Shown: positions 19,658 to 32,777, counted from the first letter of the stretch. The stretch is DNA of 64,000 bases from an uncultured Bacteroidales bacterium (GCA_905235855.1 CAJONE010000004.1:48700-112699); one strand, 5' to 3'. A program made the numbers and translations. Notes: generated by a model not told the origin, from the sequence alone.

Positions 19658-19888
19658 TCTGGCGACGGCGACCTGCATCAGACCACTGTGTTGCAAATTA
19701 GCAATTGCATTTGTATTACCTATTGTTACACTTACAAGTTGAATTTAAGCCTCCATATATTCTTGGAACTTATGTCTCCTTGCCCGAAAATTTTCGTAAA
19801 TTTGCAGGCTGATATTGGAGGCGTTTCACGACGATTGAAATCGTGAGAGGCTAACCAATCAAATATCAAACATCAAATCTATAGCAGC

Positions 19889-21889
<2,001 letters not shown>

Positions 21890-21923
21890 CTTTTCGCCAT
21901 TCAGTCACACCAAACCAAATAGA

Positions 21924-21955
21924 AGAGCCGCCCCAGACGGGACGGCTCTCGTTTA
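21924..21955 (+). terminator. Rho-independent terminator after hutU
   Basis: AGAGCCG...CGGCTCT stem followed by CGTTTAT. Confidence 0.65.
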
Positions 21956-22206
21956 TGTGCTTGCCGAATGACAAATCTTATGATGTAATGGACAAAACCA
22001 ATGACGAACTTGTCGCGACGCTTGCGCTTCATTCCTTGTGGTTGCGCAGCATTCGCTTCATCTGTGAGAAATGCCGGTAACTGCCGTCAAAACGCCATTG
22101 CTGGTATCTTATACCCCCATCACTTCCGGTTCGGCTATTCCTTGTGCGTATAATGCATCGTTTTCGCTCTAAAGTGTTCGGGCAACTGTCGATGACCGCA
22201 AACCAA

Positions 22207-25200
22207 TTAAAATGGATAACCTATGCTGAAATTGAGGCGCAGTCCGTCGAGGGCCGGAATATTGTAGTAGGATGTAATAGGCCGTGTGAAGTCGGGTGTG
22301 CCATTCTTGTTATACTTGAATGTTTGGTAAGGCGCGTGGATGCCCACCCCAAAATCCAGACGAACAACAAGTCCGTCGATGTCGAGACGTAATCCGGCAC
22401 CAGTACCCAAGGCTATCTGTTTCGCGATATTACGATTTTCGATGATGCCGTCCTCCAGTTCCTCGGTCAAACCCATGGTTTCCACAAAAGAGGCGTATTC
22501 ATCATCGCCAAGAAGGGATGAAGCCTTATGCCAGTTCCACACGTTGCCGGCATCGACAAAAACAGCACCATAAAGCTTCCAAACAATCGGGAAACGCAGT
22601 TCAAAATTGGCTTCGAGCTTGATGTCTCCACCATGGAAAAAACTTTGATTGTACTTGGGGCTATAGAAGTTTCCGGGTCCGTAGCCGTATGGTGCCGATG
22701 CACGCAGACTGTTCGGCCCACCCACATAGAAAGCTTCCGAAAGCGGAGCGGATGTCGAATTGCCAAGCGGTATGTTGGCTCCGGCATACAACCGCGTCGC
22801 AATGCATATTTTTTCGGTCAGATTATACTTGTTCCACAGTTCAGCAGTCACCCTCACAAACTGGTTGAATGGCACCTTGCCTATAATCGGTTTGTCCTTC
22901 TCTTCCCATCCGTGCCCCGATAGACTATAGACAGCGTTGATAAGGTTGCCTGCCTCCTTGATTTCAAAGTCAAACATCGTATTCACCCTGCGCTTGGTCC
23001 GATAGTCGTTATAGGTTGCACCATAACCGACCGAGGGGACAAACTCGCCGCCCGCAAGCACTCTGAGTAGTTCGACGCGGTCGGTTGCACTGTTAAGCAG
23101 GTCTGCCGACTCGACATTAACTTTCACCACCGAAAGCGAGAAAGGAGTAAATACATGTGTGAAATAGCGCGACTGACGGATGAAATACGAGAATCCACCT
23201 GAGAACTTATGGACTCCGTATCCGCCCGCAATGTTCTCGTATTTGTAACCCATACTGTAGCGGGTATCGCCGTCGGGGTTGTTGTCGCCAACCCAGTGCA
23301 GATATGGGAACACAAGTGCCGCATCGACACCGAACTTGTAGGTGTCTGCCGACCGCCGACCACCGACTGCTGACCGCCAATAATAGGCTCCGTGGCCCTT
23401 AACTATAAACCGTTCGCCGTGTCCCATGAGGTTTCCTATCGAATGAGTAAGAGTGAGATTGGGGCCAATACTGTTGTTCGACCGATAGACCACATCCGCG
23501 TCAGCCAAAAGGTTGTATGTCCGCTGACCATCGCCCTTTTCACGCCACTCTTTGTTAGCCCTGACGCCTATACCCGAAACACCCAGTTCGCCCTCAAGGA
23601 CATTGTCGTAGTCGCGCTTGGAGTAAATTCGTAAAAGCACGTTGCCCGATTTGGTCAATTTGTAGTCGGCCGATATCAGGCTGAGTAATCCGTTGGCCTT
23701 GTTGACCTCGGGGTTGTCAGAGATGGTTGAGCCGAGAGTGACGCGTAGTTTGTCGTTGAAAAGGGATTTGCTGATGGCAATGTTCATATCGTTGGTTTTG
23801 CCAGACGCGTGCATAGTTTGTCCGCTGCTGATATCCACATCGACCAACTTGCCCATTTTAGAGTTAGCCATAGCAGCATTGATACGGCTATTGACAATGC
23901 TTGACAGGGCATAGCCATCCCGTTGTGCTGCCACGTTACTTCCGCCCATGTACATCCCGGTGGCAAGCAATACGGCGGCTATGCCCTCGCGCGTTTCTTC
24001 ATTCATCGAAGTAAGTTCGCGTGTGACGGTCTCGTCGTTTGGAGCCTCGAGGAAAAAACCGAGGGCGCCAAGGCCTAACGAGTCTATTATGCCATTCACA
24101 CGAACTCCTGTGTTGAATACCACGCGGCGCGTCTCATCACCCTCCGACTGCACATCAGCTTTCACCTGCTGCGATGCCGACACGCTCACTTTCGCTTTAC
24201 CCAGGGGACCGTTGAAAGCGACATGACTCCCCGAATCCACATTGAATGGCATAATGGGGTAAAGCTTGGGTGAATAGCGTATCAAGCCATCGTCTACATG
24301 TACTTTTCCTGCCAAGTTCAACTCCCCGTCAGCGGTAGTATAGTGCACCTGAACCGTGCCGTGCGGTTTGACCTGAGCCAGGTTCTTCTTGTCAATTGGA
24401 TAGGTGATATCTGTTGAGGGCAATATTGTTACATCCACATCGGCAACGATACTGTCGATTGGACCCGTTGCCTGTCCGCGGATATCGGTTACCAGATTGC
24501 CATATACAGGGATTTGGCCTCCCTGCTCTAATTTCGCCGGCGAAAAATTATCTGCGGCCACAGCCACATCCAGCATCATCGTGCCCAGATTCAGTCCACC
24601 GTTCAAAGCGAGCCATGAACTGTCGGCACTATAGATGCGCACATCATTTAGTTTTACATTGTTATGTTCCATAACAATAGGCTTTTCCCCTAAATTAAGT
24701 TTTACATTGTATGGCTTGTATGTGGCACTTACGTTAATTGGCAACACTTCGGCCGAGATATCCAGTTGAGTCGGCCATCCGTCCGCTGCCCCCTTTGCCC
24801 TGACAACACCCTGCAAGTCGATGTCGCCTATTTGTAGAAGACTATTCAGCAAAGCAACGGGGATATCGTCTGACCGAACGTCAGCCCGAAGAGCGTTCTC
24901 GTACATATCCGACGGCGAAATAAAGAAGTCTGCCCTACGGTTTCCGATTCGGGTTTGGCCGTATATGAGACTGTCCAAAGTAAGGTATCCTGACCCGTTC
25001 ACCTTACGTCCAACCCTTGCCAAATCGAGTTTCAGTGTCGCATCAGTGCGGATTCCCCTCACACTCATCACACCATCGTCGACAGTGGTAGCCGCCGAGA
25101 GTGAAGCGGTTGTTCTGCCCTCTGACATAGAAAGCCTCAGCGATGCCGTAGCCGGCGGCAGGCGTAACCCAGCGCTGTCGTCAGAATGGCCGATGTGCGG

Positions 25201-27036
25201 AGTTGATATATCCAAAACCATGTCGGATTGAATGGAATCGGATTTTAACGACAGTGCCATCTCATTCAGATCCAAGCCATTCTGTTCAACAACAGCCTGA
25301 AGTGGGCTTCCACGTGTCAGCCGTATTGCCGCCTGCATACCAGGGATGGCCCGACGGAGCGTGTCAAGCATCGTAAGATCCTTCAGTGTGGTTATAGAGC
25401 CGACAAACACAGTATCCGCAACAAGCTTCATAAGCGGCTGAGATGCATCAATCAACCGAAGCAGATGCATCGGGGCTTGCACTAAAGCATCAAGCCCTTT
25501 TGTGGCCAATTGCAGCGTAGTGGCAGTGTCGGTGGCAATGTCAATATCCAAACGGTCTATATTGTAATCCTGCCCTTCCACATGAGCAAACACATTGGTC
25601 ATCTGCGTGTGGTAGTCCACACACATTCGTTTAGGTGTCAAAAATTCCGAAACGCGAAACTGATGGCTTGTCTCTGCACGGACATAAGGTTCGCCACCCG
25701 CCATTACTGCGACCGGCACGTTCATGTTTCCCGAGACGATCCTGTTTGCAAACTTTGCCTCGAGTGTCATTCCAGATAAATTAAACTGGTTATAGACCGC
25801 ACCAGCAAGATGCATTGCAATATTGCATTTCATGGTGTTCGAAGCTGGATTCAACCCCTGGCCTTGTGCATGGATAACACCAACCAGTTCGGCATTGGCG
25901 TTGTCGCCAATAAATGGTCGAGCATCAACCTGCTCAATGTCAAGCATCACATCATAAATTTCGTCGTCGATGTCATAGAATCCTTTCAGGAAAGCCAAAC
26001 TGCCGCGAAAATCGGCGTGAGCTACCACATCCACACGCATCGTTTCCAGGTTGAGCATTACAGACGACAGGTCGACCCTTGCCCCTATTGAATCTGAACG
26101 GGCGTGCAGTCCGTTTGAACTAATCAGATTGGTATTCAGGTCCACCAATGCACTGCCGCAGATTGTGTCGAACGAAAGATGAAGCGTTTCGAGTGTGAGC
26201 GATAAATCACTGGCATTCAGACCACGTGCGTCGTAGCGGTTGCCTCCCACATCAGCAAGCACATTCGTATTCAAACCGCCGACATGCACGTCTAATCCCA
26301 GCGGATTGAGTACGAAACGCACATTGCGCAATTCGGCATCCGGCACATCGAAGGCCATCAAAGATGAGGTGGTGTCTGTCGAGTCGGGAGGCGTGTCGCG
26401 CAGGCCGATACCCACATACGCATCCGACAATTTCAAACCGTGCAACGGAAAGGAACCTTGTGCGATGTTGAGCCCGGGACTCGTCACAACCATACACCGC
26501 AAAACAGCATCAATTCCTACAGACTCTATCAGACGGTCGGTGTGGACGGTGGTTTGCGCTAACATCAACTCGTCGACTATGATGGTACGCGCTAAAAAGT
26601 CGGCGGCGGGGATACCGTTTGCCGGTTTCGCAACATTGCCCCGCAAACGCAGCGACCGAACGTAAACAAGCGTGTCACGGCCGCGATGCCCGATAAAGAG
26701 GCTGTCGATTTCAATATGCAGCGGCAGGTCAGCCTCGCCCTTGTATGCGTGATAGAGAAGCCACGGCGACTGGTGGAACGGGGAAAGATAGAGTTTGCCA
26801 AGATCCACATCCATGTCGGTTCGCTTATTGATTTCGGTCACGCATTTTCGCAATACAGCCATGCGGGCTTTAGGTGTCACCAATATAACCGTCACGACAA
26901 CCGCTAACAACAGAATCAACCCCATAATAGCACCAAGAACAATGCATGGCACCTTCCAAAGTAAGCTCTTTCTGCTTTTCGACTGGTGGATAGTGGCCGG
27001 CGACTGCTGACCGATGTCCGTGCCTCTTTTCCTCAA
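22207..27036 (-). CDS. TamB/AsmA-like translocation/assembly module protein fused to a C-terminal Omp85 (TamA/TamL/BamA-type) beta-barrel
   Basis: 1609 aa: N-terminal TM anchor, long beta-repeat region and TamB C-domain-like block, then from about 23550 downward a barrel ending FYVGGPNSLRA...GDIKLEANFELRFPIVWKLYGAVFVDAGNVWNW...IALGTGAGLRLDIDGLVVRLDFGV...LRLNFSIGYPF. Confidence 0.85.
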   Translation of the reverse strand: MRKRGTDIGQQSPATIHQSKSRKSLLWKVPCIVLGAIMGLILLLAVVVTVILVTPKARMAVLRKCVTEINKRTDMDVDLGKLYLSPFHQSPWLLYHAYKGEADLPLHIEIDSLFIGHRGRDTLVYVRSLRLRGNVAKPANGIPAADFLARTIIVDELMLAQTTVHTDRLIESVGIDAVLRCMVVTSPGLNIAQGSFPLHGLKLSDAYVGIGLRDTPPDSTDTTSSLMAFDVPDAELRNVRFVLNPLGLDVHVGGLNTNVLADVGGNRYDARGLNASDLSLTLETLHLSFDTICGSALVDLNTNLISSNGLHARSDSIGARVDLSSVMLNLETMRVDVVAHADFRGSLAFLKGFYDIDDEIYDVMLDIEQVDARPFIGDNANAELVGVIHAQGQGLNPASNTMKCNIAMHLAGAVYNQFNLSGMTLEAKFANRIVSGNMNVPVAVMAGGEPYVRAETSHQFRVSEFLTPKRMCVDYHTQMTNVFAHVEGQDYNIDRLDIDIATDTATTLQLATKGLDALVQAPMHLLRLIDASQPLMKLVADTVFVGSITTLKDLTMLDTLRRAIPGMQAAIRLTRGSPLQAVVEQNGLDLNEMALSLKSDSIQSDMVLDISTPHIGHSDDSAGLRLPPATASLRLSMSEGRTTASLSAATTVDDGVMSVRGIRTDATLKLDLARVGRKVNGSGYLTLDSLIYGQTRIGNRRADFFISPSDMYENALRADVRSDDIPVALLNSLLQIGDIDLQGVVRAKGAADGWPTQLDISAEVLPINVSATYKPYNVKLNLGEKPIVMEHNNVKLNDVRIYSADSSWLALNGGLNLGTMMLDVAVAADNFSPAKLEQGGQIPVYGNLVTDIRGQATGPIDSIVADVDVTILPSTDITYPIDKKNLAQVKPHGTVQVHYTTADGELNLAGKVHVDDGLIRYSPKLYPIMPFNVDSGSHVAFNGPLGKAKVSVSASQQVKADVQSEGDETRRVVFNTGVRVNGIIDSLGLGALGFFLEAPNDETVTRELTSMNEETREGIAAVLLATGMYMGGSNVAAQRDGYALSSIVNSRINAAMANSKMGKLVDVDISSGQTMHASGKTNDMNIAISKSLFNDKLRVTLGSTISDNPEVNKANGLLSLISADYKLTKSGNVLLRIYSKRDYDNVLEGELGVSGIGVRANKEWREKGDGQRTYNLLADADVVYRSNNSIGPNLTLTHSIGNLMGHGERFIVKGHGAYYWRSAVGGRRSADTYKFGVDAALVFPYLHWVGDNNPDGDTRYSMGYKYENIAGGYGVHKFSGGFSYFIRQSRYFTHVFTPFSLSVVKVNVESADLLNSATDRVELLRVLAGGEFVPSVGYGATYNDYRTKRRVNTMFDFEIKEAGNLINAVYSLSGHGWEEKDKPIIGKVPFNQFVRVTAELWNKYNLTEKICIATRLYAGANIPLGNSTSAPLSEAFYVGGPNSLRASAPYGYGPGNFYSPKYNQSFFHGGDIKLEANFELRFPIVWKLYGAVFVDAGNVWNWHKASSLLGDDEYASFVETMGLTEELEDGIIENRNIAKQIALGTGAGLRLDIDGLVVRLDFGVGIHAPYQTFKYNKNGTPDFTRPITSYYNIPALDGLRLNFSIGYPF

Positions 27037-27080
27037 CTTCTATCTCTATTGTTGCATATAAAAAATGGTGACACAAAAAT

Positions 27081-28424
27081 TCAAAAACCAAACCCACCCA
27101 ATGCAGTGTAGAGGTTTATGAGAGCCTGAATGGCCTCATATCGGTTTTCAACCTGTCCGAGTTGTGCCGAAAGTAAGGACTCCTGTGCAGTTAGAACCTC
27201 CAGATACGTGTTTGTGCCGTTCATCATAAGTTCCGACGTGGCATCGTAGGCATTCTGAAGCGAATTGACACGGCTATCGATAAATTCGGCCTTCTTCATG
27301 GCGGTTTGACACTCATGGAGATACCTATACACTTCAGAGCCTGCGTCCAAAAGGGTCTGCTCAAATTCCAGTCGCGCCTTCTCTTGGTCGGCTTTTGCAT
27401 TTTTCAGTTGCTCTCTCAACCTTCCGCCTGCGAAAAGAGGCTGCACGAGCGAGGCCACAGCCTGCCCAATCAAATCAATCGGACTGGCGGCCACGCCGAA
27501 AAGCCCATCGATGGTCAGCGTTGGGTAAAAAGCCTGACGGGCCTGCTGAACACCATAATACGCAATTTCCATATTCCGTTCGGCCATTCGCACATCGGGA
27601 CGTGCGTCGAGTAGACTCACAGGCAAGCCCAAACGGAATTCTTCCGGCATTTGGAACGTACCGAAAGGTGCACGCTCTACATGGTGCGGCGGCTCGGCAA
27701 TCAAGTTACAGAGAATAGCCTCCTCGGTGAGTATGCTGTTGCGCAAATCGAGGATATCAGACTTCACCTGCGACAGTGAGGCCTCCATCTGGTAGACAGC
27801 CGGACTCTGAACAATGCCTGCTTCATACAGTGCGCGAGTCAATTCGAGCGACTCTTCCCACAGCCTTTCTGTCTGCTCGGCCACCTCCAACTGTCGGTCC
27901 AACATCACCAAAGTGTAATAGAGGCCAGCCACAGTCGCCGAAAGGCTTACCTGCACAGCCTGCTTGTAGTCTTGTGCATAGGCAACCTGCGATTTTGCTT
28001 TCCTGATTTGAGCGGTGGTCTGTCCGAAAATTCCTAACTGCCAACTGGCGGTGACAGGTATCTGTGCGGCAAAAGTACCAGTACCTTTGTATGTATAAGA
28101 GGCCTGCGGCGTAAAATAAAATGTAGGTGCATAGCCCAATTTGGCGGCTTTAACGCTGTTTTGCGCCTGCTCGACAGTTAGCTTGGCCACACGCATATCG
28201 GTGTTGTTGGCCACAGCCGTCTCCACCAGTCGCTGCAGCAGTGGGTCGGGGAAAAGTGTGCGCCAATTCACCGCCCCCATCGAAACAGTATCCTGCGTGT
28301 TCCCCACATCGCCCATCACATCAGCTCTGACAGTGTCGTCGGACGAATACTTACGATAGATGTTGCAACTGGAAAACATCAGTAAGAACGCCAAAGTCAC
28401 CGTATATGTATATCTGATTTTCAT
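27081..28424 (-). CDS. Efflux outer-membrane factor (TolC/OprM-like lipoprotein)
   Basis: 447 aa, lipobox FSSC, WRTLFPDPLLQRLVETAVANNTDMRVAKLTVEQAQ, LLDARPDVRMAERNMEIAYYGVQQARQAFYPTLTIDG. Confidence 0.92.
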   Translation of the reverse strand: MKIRYTYTVTLAFLLMFSSCNIYRKYSSDDTVRADVMGDVGNTQDTVSMGAVNWRTLFPDPLLQRLVETAVANNTDMRVAKLTVEQAQNSVKAAKLGYAPTFYFTPQASYTYKGTGTFAAQIPVTASWQLGIFGQTTAQIRKAKSQVAYAQDYKQAVQVSLSATVAGLYYTLVMLDRQLEVAEQTERLWEESLELTRALYEAGIVQSPAVYQMEASLSQVKSDILDLRNSILTEEAILCNLIAEPPHHVERAPFGTFQMPEEFRLGLPVSLLDARPDVRMAERNMEIAYYGVQQARQAFYPTLTIDGLFGVAASPIDLIGQAVASLVQPLFAGGRLREQLKNAKADQEKARLEFEQTLLDAGSEVYRYLHECQTAMKKAEFIDSRVNSLQNAYDATSELMMNGTNTYLEVLTAQESLLSAQLGQVENRYEAIQALINLYTALGGFGF

Positions 28425-28491
28425 GATTCCTTGTTTAATGTGTCGAATTTTGCAATGATTTCCTACTTTCAGACATCTAATTCACATCCTC

Positions 28492-31400
28492 CTATTCTTC
28501 ACCGACTTCACCGGGGGTCAGCTTTTCATGCAGCTTCTGGAAGAATATGTAGAAAGCCGGCGTAACAAAAAGAATGGCTATGATGCCGACGATCATGCCG
28601 CCCACAACCGTCAAAGCCAGCGACTTGTTGCCAACCGCACCAGCGCCGCCGGCGACAATCAGCGGTATCATTCCGATTACCATAGTGGCGACTGTCATCA
28701 AGATAGGACGCAAGCGATCCTTGCATGCTCCGACGGCAGCATCGAAAATAGGCATGCCCTCTTTACGTTTCTGGATAGCAAACTCGGTGATGAGGATTGC
28801 TGTTTTGGCCACCAGACCCATCAGCATAATAACACCTGTCTGCACGTATATATTGGCTCCGACACCCATCAGCGTTTGTAGCGGACGGATAGTCAGATAG
28901 GCCCCAAACAGTCCGAACGGGATAGAGAAAAGAACCGCAAACGGGATGAAAAGCGAGTTGTAGAGACAGGCGAGAATGAGGTAGATAATCAGAATGGCGA
29001 TACCATAGATTAGTATAGTTTCGTTCGAACCCGCGCTGGCGGCCTCCTCACGAGCCATACCACCGTACTCGTAGCCGTAGTCGGACGGGAAAACCTCGCC
29101 CATCACCTCGTCTACAACAGTACGAACGTGAGCCGACGTGTAGCCAGGAGCGGGCATAAGAACCATGTTGTAGCAGGGGAAAAGGTTGAACCGGCGTTCC
29201 TGCGACGACCCCAGCCCCTCTTTCAACGAAACAAACTCCGAGACCGGTGCCATTCCACCTGCAGTGGGGACAAAAATCTGATTGAGCGCACTTTCGTCCA
29301 TACGGTATTCCTTATCGGCCTGCATGAGCACTTGATACACCTTGCCATATTGAATGTAGTTGCCAATATAGCTGCCTGCGATATTGGTGCCGATGGTGGC
29401 GAGAACCGCCTTTGGAGAAACTCCCTTACGCTTGCATGCGGCCGCATCGATTTCGAGACGGAACTTGGGGTAATCCTGAGAATAGGAAGGGACGGCAGCC
29501 GCAATTTCGGGGCGGGCCTGCATTTTGTCAGTAAACTCGGTACACATGTCCACGAAAATTTGATGGTCACCCGTACCGGAACGGTCCTGCAGATTCAACT
29601 CCATCATCGACCCTGTGCCATAACCGGGTATCTGGGGCATCTGGAAAGGAGTGACACTCGCCTCGGGCATATTCTGCATTGCCCACATGTATATATCTCC
29701 CTGAAGTCCGGCTATGCTGTAGAACGAGCGTTCTTTCCAGTTATTCAACCGAACCATCAAGGTGCCGTAGTTCGTGCCGGCACCGCCGTTCATCATCGAG
29801 TAGCCAGTGATGCCACCCACTAATTCGGCTTCGTCGATAGTGCGCACATAATCCTCCAGTTTCTTGACTGCTGCCTCCGTCTCGTTGAGATATGTGCCGG
29901 ACGCCATTGTCACATCAACGATAAGGAAGCCTTGGTCCTCCTGCGGCACAAGGTCTTTCTGCGCACTCGTCATCAACCATGCCATACCTCCAGTGAAAAT
30001 GACCAACAGTATCCATGCGAAAGCTGGTTTCTTCATGAACTTGGTTACGTCGCCCATATATTTTTTTTCCACGGCGCTATATGCCGCGTTGTATCCCAGC
30101 CGAACATAGTGGCTCAAACTTTTCCTTTCCGCTTCGCCATCTTTTTTCGGTTTGAAGAGCAGGGCACACAGAGCGGGACAGATAGTCAGTGCGCATATTG
30201 CCGACAGTGCAACCGAAGCAGCCATAATGACACCGAACTGCTTGAAGAAAGTGCCCGACGTGCCCGACATGAATGTCACAGGAATAAACACCGCCATAAA
30301 AACCAAAGCAGTTGATATACAGGCGGCTGTGACCTCGCCCAAAGCATCGTTCACAGCTCTCTTCGTGTTTTTGTACCCCGCCTCCAGTTTAGCCATAACG
30401 GCTTCGACTACCACTATAGCGTCGTCCACCACCGTTCCGATAGCCAATACCAAAGCAAAAAGCGTCAGCAGGTTGAGCGAAAAACCCACCGCTTTGGCAA
30501 TGGCAAACGTACCCACAAGCGAAACGATGATAGAAACCGACGGCACTATGGTGGCCTTGAAGTCCTGAAGGAAAAGATAAACAATCAGAATCACCAGTAT
30601 GATGGCGATTATAAGTGTCTCAACCACATTGTGCATCGAGGCGTTCAGAAAGTCGTCGGAGGTCTCCAATTGCTTGAACTCCAAACCCGCTGGCAGACTT
30701 TTCGAGAGATTTTCGATTGTTTTGTTTATTTCGGCGTTCACCTTGGTGGCGTTGGCTCCGGGTGCTTGGTTGATTATGAACAACACACCCGGATGCCCAT
30801 CCACATCCGTGCGAAAATCGTATGACTTGGTACCCAGCTCCACTTTTGCCACATCGCACAACCGCAGCACATTCCCGTCGGGTGTGGCACGCACAACGAT
30901 GTTCTCGAACTCGTTCATATCGTCGAGCAGCCCGTTGTACTCGATATCAATCTTGTTGATGCTGCTTTCAAAACTGCCCACTGGCGAAACAAGGTTCTGT
31001 TCGCTCAAAGAGGCTGCAATCTCTTCGGGTGTGACACCGTACATGCCCATTACATCGGGCTTTAGCCATATTCGCACACCGTATTTGTCGCCCAACAGAG
31101 TGGTTCGGCCTACGCCAGTTACACGGCTGATGGCAGGCAGTACATTGATGTCAAGATAGTTTGAAATAAATTTTTGGTCAAATCTGTCGTCAGTGCTTTC
31201 CAGGCTCAGAATCTGCAAAATGGAGTTCACGCTCTTTGCCACAGTGACACCTTGGGTGGTCACCTCGGCGGGCAGAAGGCCCAAAGCACTGTTCACGCGG
31301 TTCTGCACATTGGTGGTTGCCTGGTCGGCATCAGTACCTTGTTTGAAATAGACAGAGATCTCGGCACTGCCGTTCGCATTGGCGGTGGAACTCATGTAGA

Positions 31401-31647
31401 GCATGTCTTCAACACCGTTTACCTGTTCTTCGATGGGCATGATGACCGACTTCATCACCGCGTTGGCATCGGCTCCGCCGTAGTATGCCGAGATGGTGAC
31501 CATGGGTGGAGCTATGTTGGGATACTGTTCTATTGGAAGGGTGAAAATGCTCAGCAGTCCTACCACAAGAAGAATCACACCGAGAGCGAATGCCGCCACC
31601 CAGTGTTTCACGAAAAACTTGGTTTTCTTCACTTTCTCTTCCATCAT
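28492..31647 (-). CDS. Efflux RND permease, HAE1 type (AcrB/MexB-like)
   Basis: 1051 aa; TLPIEQYPNIAPPMVTISAYYGGADANAV, VLAIGTVVDDAIVVVEAVMAKLE, MGLVAKTAILITEFA. Confidence 0.95.
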   Translation of the reverse strand: MMEEKVKKTKFFVKHWVAAFALGVILLVVGLLSIFTLPIEQYPNIAPPMVTISAYYGGADANAVMKSVIMPIEEQVNGVEDMLYMSSTANANGSAEISVYFKQGTDADQATTNVQNRVNSALGLLPAEVTTQGVTVAKSVNSILQILSLESTDDRFDQKFISNYLDINVLPAISRVTGVGRTTLLGDKYGVRIWLKPDVMGMYGVTPEEIAASLSEQNLVSPVGSFESSINKIDIEYNGLLDDMNEFENIVVRATPDGNVLRLCDVAKVELGTKSYDFRTDVDGHPGVLFIINQAPGANATKVNAEINKTIENLSKSLPAGLEFKQLETSDDFLNASMHNVVETLIIAIILVILIVYLFLQDFKATIVPSVSIIVSLVGTFAIAKAVGFSLNLLTLFALVLAIGTVVDDAIVVVEAVMAKLEAGYKNTKRAVNDALGEVTAACISTALVFMAVFIPVTFMSGTSGTFFKQFGVIMAASVALSAICALTICPALCALLFKPKKDGEAERKSLSHYVRLGYNAAYSAVEKKYMGDVTKFMKKPAFAWILLVIFTGGMAWLMTSAQKDLVPQEDQGFLIVDVTMASGTYLNETEAAVKKLEDYVRTIDEAELVGGITGYSMMNGGAGTNYGTLMVRLNNWKERSFYSIAGLQGDIYMWAMQNMPEASVTPFQMPQIPGYGTGSMMELNLQDRSGTGDHQIFVDMCTEFTDKMQARPEIAAAVPSYSQDYPKFRLEIDAAACKRKGVSPKAVLATIGTNIAGSYIGNYIQYGKVYQVLMQADKEYRMDESALNQIFVPTAGGMAPVSEFVSLKEGLGSSQERRFNLFPCYNMVLMPAPGYTSAHVRTVVDEVMGEVFPSDYGYEYGGMAREEAASAGSNETILIYGIAILIIYLILACLYNSLFIPFAVLFSIPFGLFGAYLTIRPLQTLMGVGANIYVQTGVIMLMGLVAKTAILITEFAIQKRKEGMPIFDAAVGACKDRLRPILMTVATMVIGMIPLIVAGGAGAVGNKSLALTVVGGMIVGIIAILFVTPAFYIFFQKLHEKLTPGEVGEE

Positions 31648-32777
31648 TACCTTATTTTCATGCCGTTAGAAAGTTTTCGCACTCCGTTAGTCACTATTTC
31701 GTCGCCAGGTTGAAGACCATCTATGATATAGTATTCCCTGCCGTCATTGGATGGGAATACATTACAGAGAACACCCTCGACGGTGCCGTCGGATTTGACA
31801 CGATAGAACATCATTTGGTCCTGAAGACGGACGGCGGCAGTCTGCGGCACGCAAAGCACACTGTCGGACGAGAGCGGAATAACCACACTGGCAGTCAATC
31901 CCGAACGCAGAATACCGTCAGGATTGGGGAACGAGCCGGTGCAGGTAACGGTACCGGTGCTTTGCTGCACGATAGCGTCCATCTTTGAGACCTTGCCTTC
32001 GTGCTCAAATACAGATCCGTCCTTGAGTTGAAGTTTCAATGTGGGTAAGGCATCGCCGACCAGTTTTCCGTCACTGCCCTGCATTCCCTTGTCCGTAACC
32101 TTGAGACTGTACTCTTTGGTGATTTCCAAAAGCTGGCTCTCGGAGATGGAAAACCTTGCGTCAACCACGTCGTTGTCGCTCACTTGGCAGAGCCAGTTGC
32201 CCGGGGTGGCGAGGTCGCCCACGTCGAAACCATTGTCGGCAATATATCCGTCAATGGGCGATGTGACCGTGCAATAGGCGAGGTTGGTTCTGGCTATGTT
32301 AAGCTGCGCTTCGGCCTGCAAGACGGCGGCTTTGGCTGCATTGTAGGCGTTGAGGCTGGTCTTGAGCACATAATCGCTGATTACCTTCTTGGAGTGTAGC
32401 CCCTGGTTTGACTCGTACTGCAGTTTTGTGGTCTCCATATGCGCTTTAGCGGCACTGAGGTTGGCCTCAGCCGACTGTACGCCGAGGCGGTATTCGGTAG
32501 GGTCGATGACAAAAAGGGTCTGCCCCTTGCGCACGCGCACGCCATTGGTGTAATTCTTGGCTCTGACGATGCCTTGCACTTGTGGATAAATTTTCACTTC
32601 GGAGGTGCCCTCGAGTGTCGCAGGGAACGTCATATTATAGACACGGGACTCGTGTTGCAGCATTTTTGTTTCAAATTTGGTTTGCGGCATTTCATCGCCA
32701 CCTCCCATATTTCCGCATGACTGGAGCAGTAAGATGGCAAGGGCGGCCAATGACAGAATTAGATTTTTTTTACTCAT
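31647..32777 (-). CDS. Efflux RND periplasmic adaptor (AcrA/MexA-like lipoprotein)
   Basis: 376 aa, lipobox LLLQSC, RVYNMTFPATLEGTSEVKIYPQVQGIV, VRKGQTLFVIDPTEY. Confidence 0.93.
   Translation of the reverse strand: MSKKNLILSLAALAILLLQSCGNMGGGDEMPQTKFETKMLQHESRVYNMTFPATLEGTSEVKIYPQVQGIVRAKNYTNGVRVRKGQTLFVIDPTEYRLGVQSAEANLSAAKAHMETTKLQYESNQGLHSKKVISDYVLKTSLNAYNAAKAAVLQAEAQLNIARTNLAYCTVTSPIDGYIADNGFDVGDLATPGNWLCQVSDNDVVDARFSISESQLLEITKEYSLKVTDKGMQGSDGKLVGDALPTLKLQLKDGSVFEHEGKVSKMDAIVQQSTGTVTCTGSFPNPDGILRSGLTASVVIPLSSDSVLCVPQTAAVRLQDQMMFYRVKSDGTVEGVLCNVFPSNDGREYYIIDGLQPGDEIVTNGVRKLSNGMKIR

Noticed and set aside
29128-29823. 231-aa plus-strand ORF
   Set aside because: Antisense to the AcrB-like permease.
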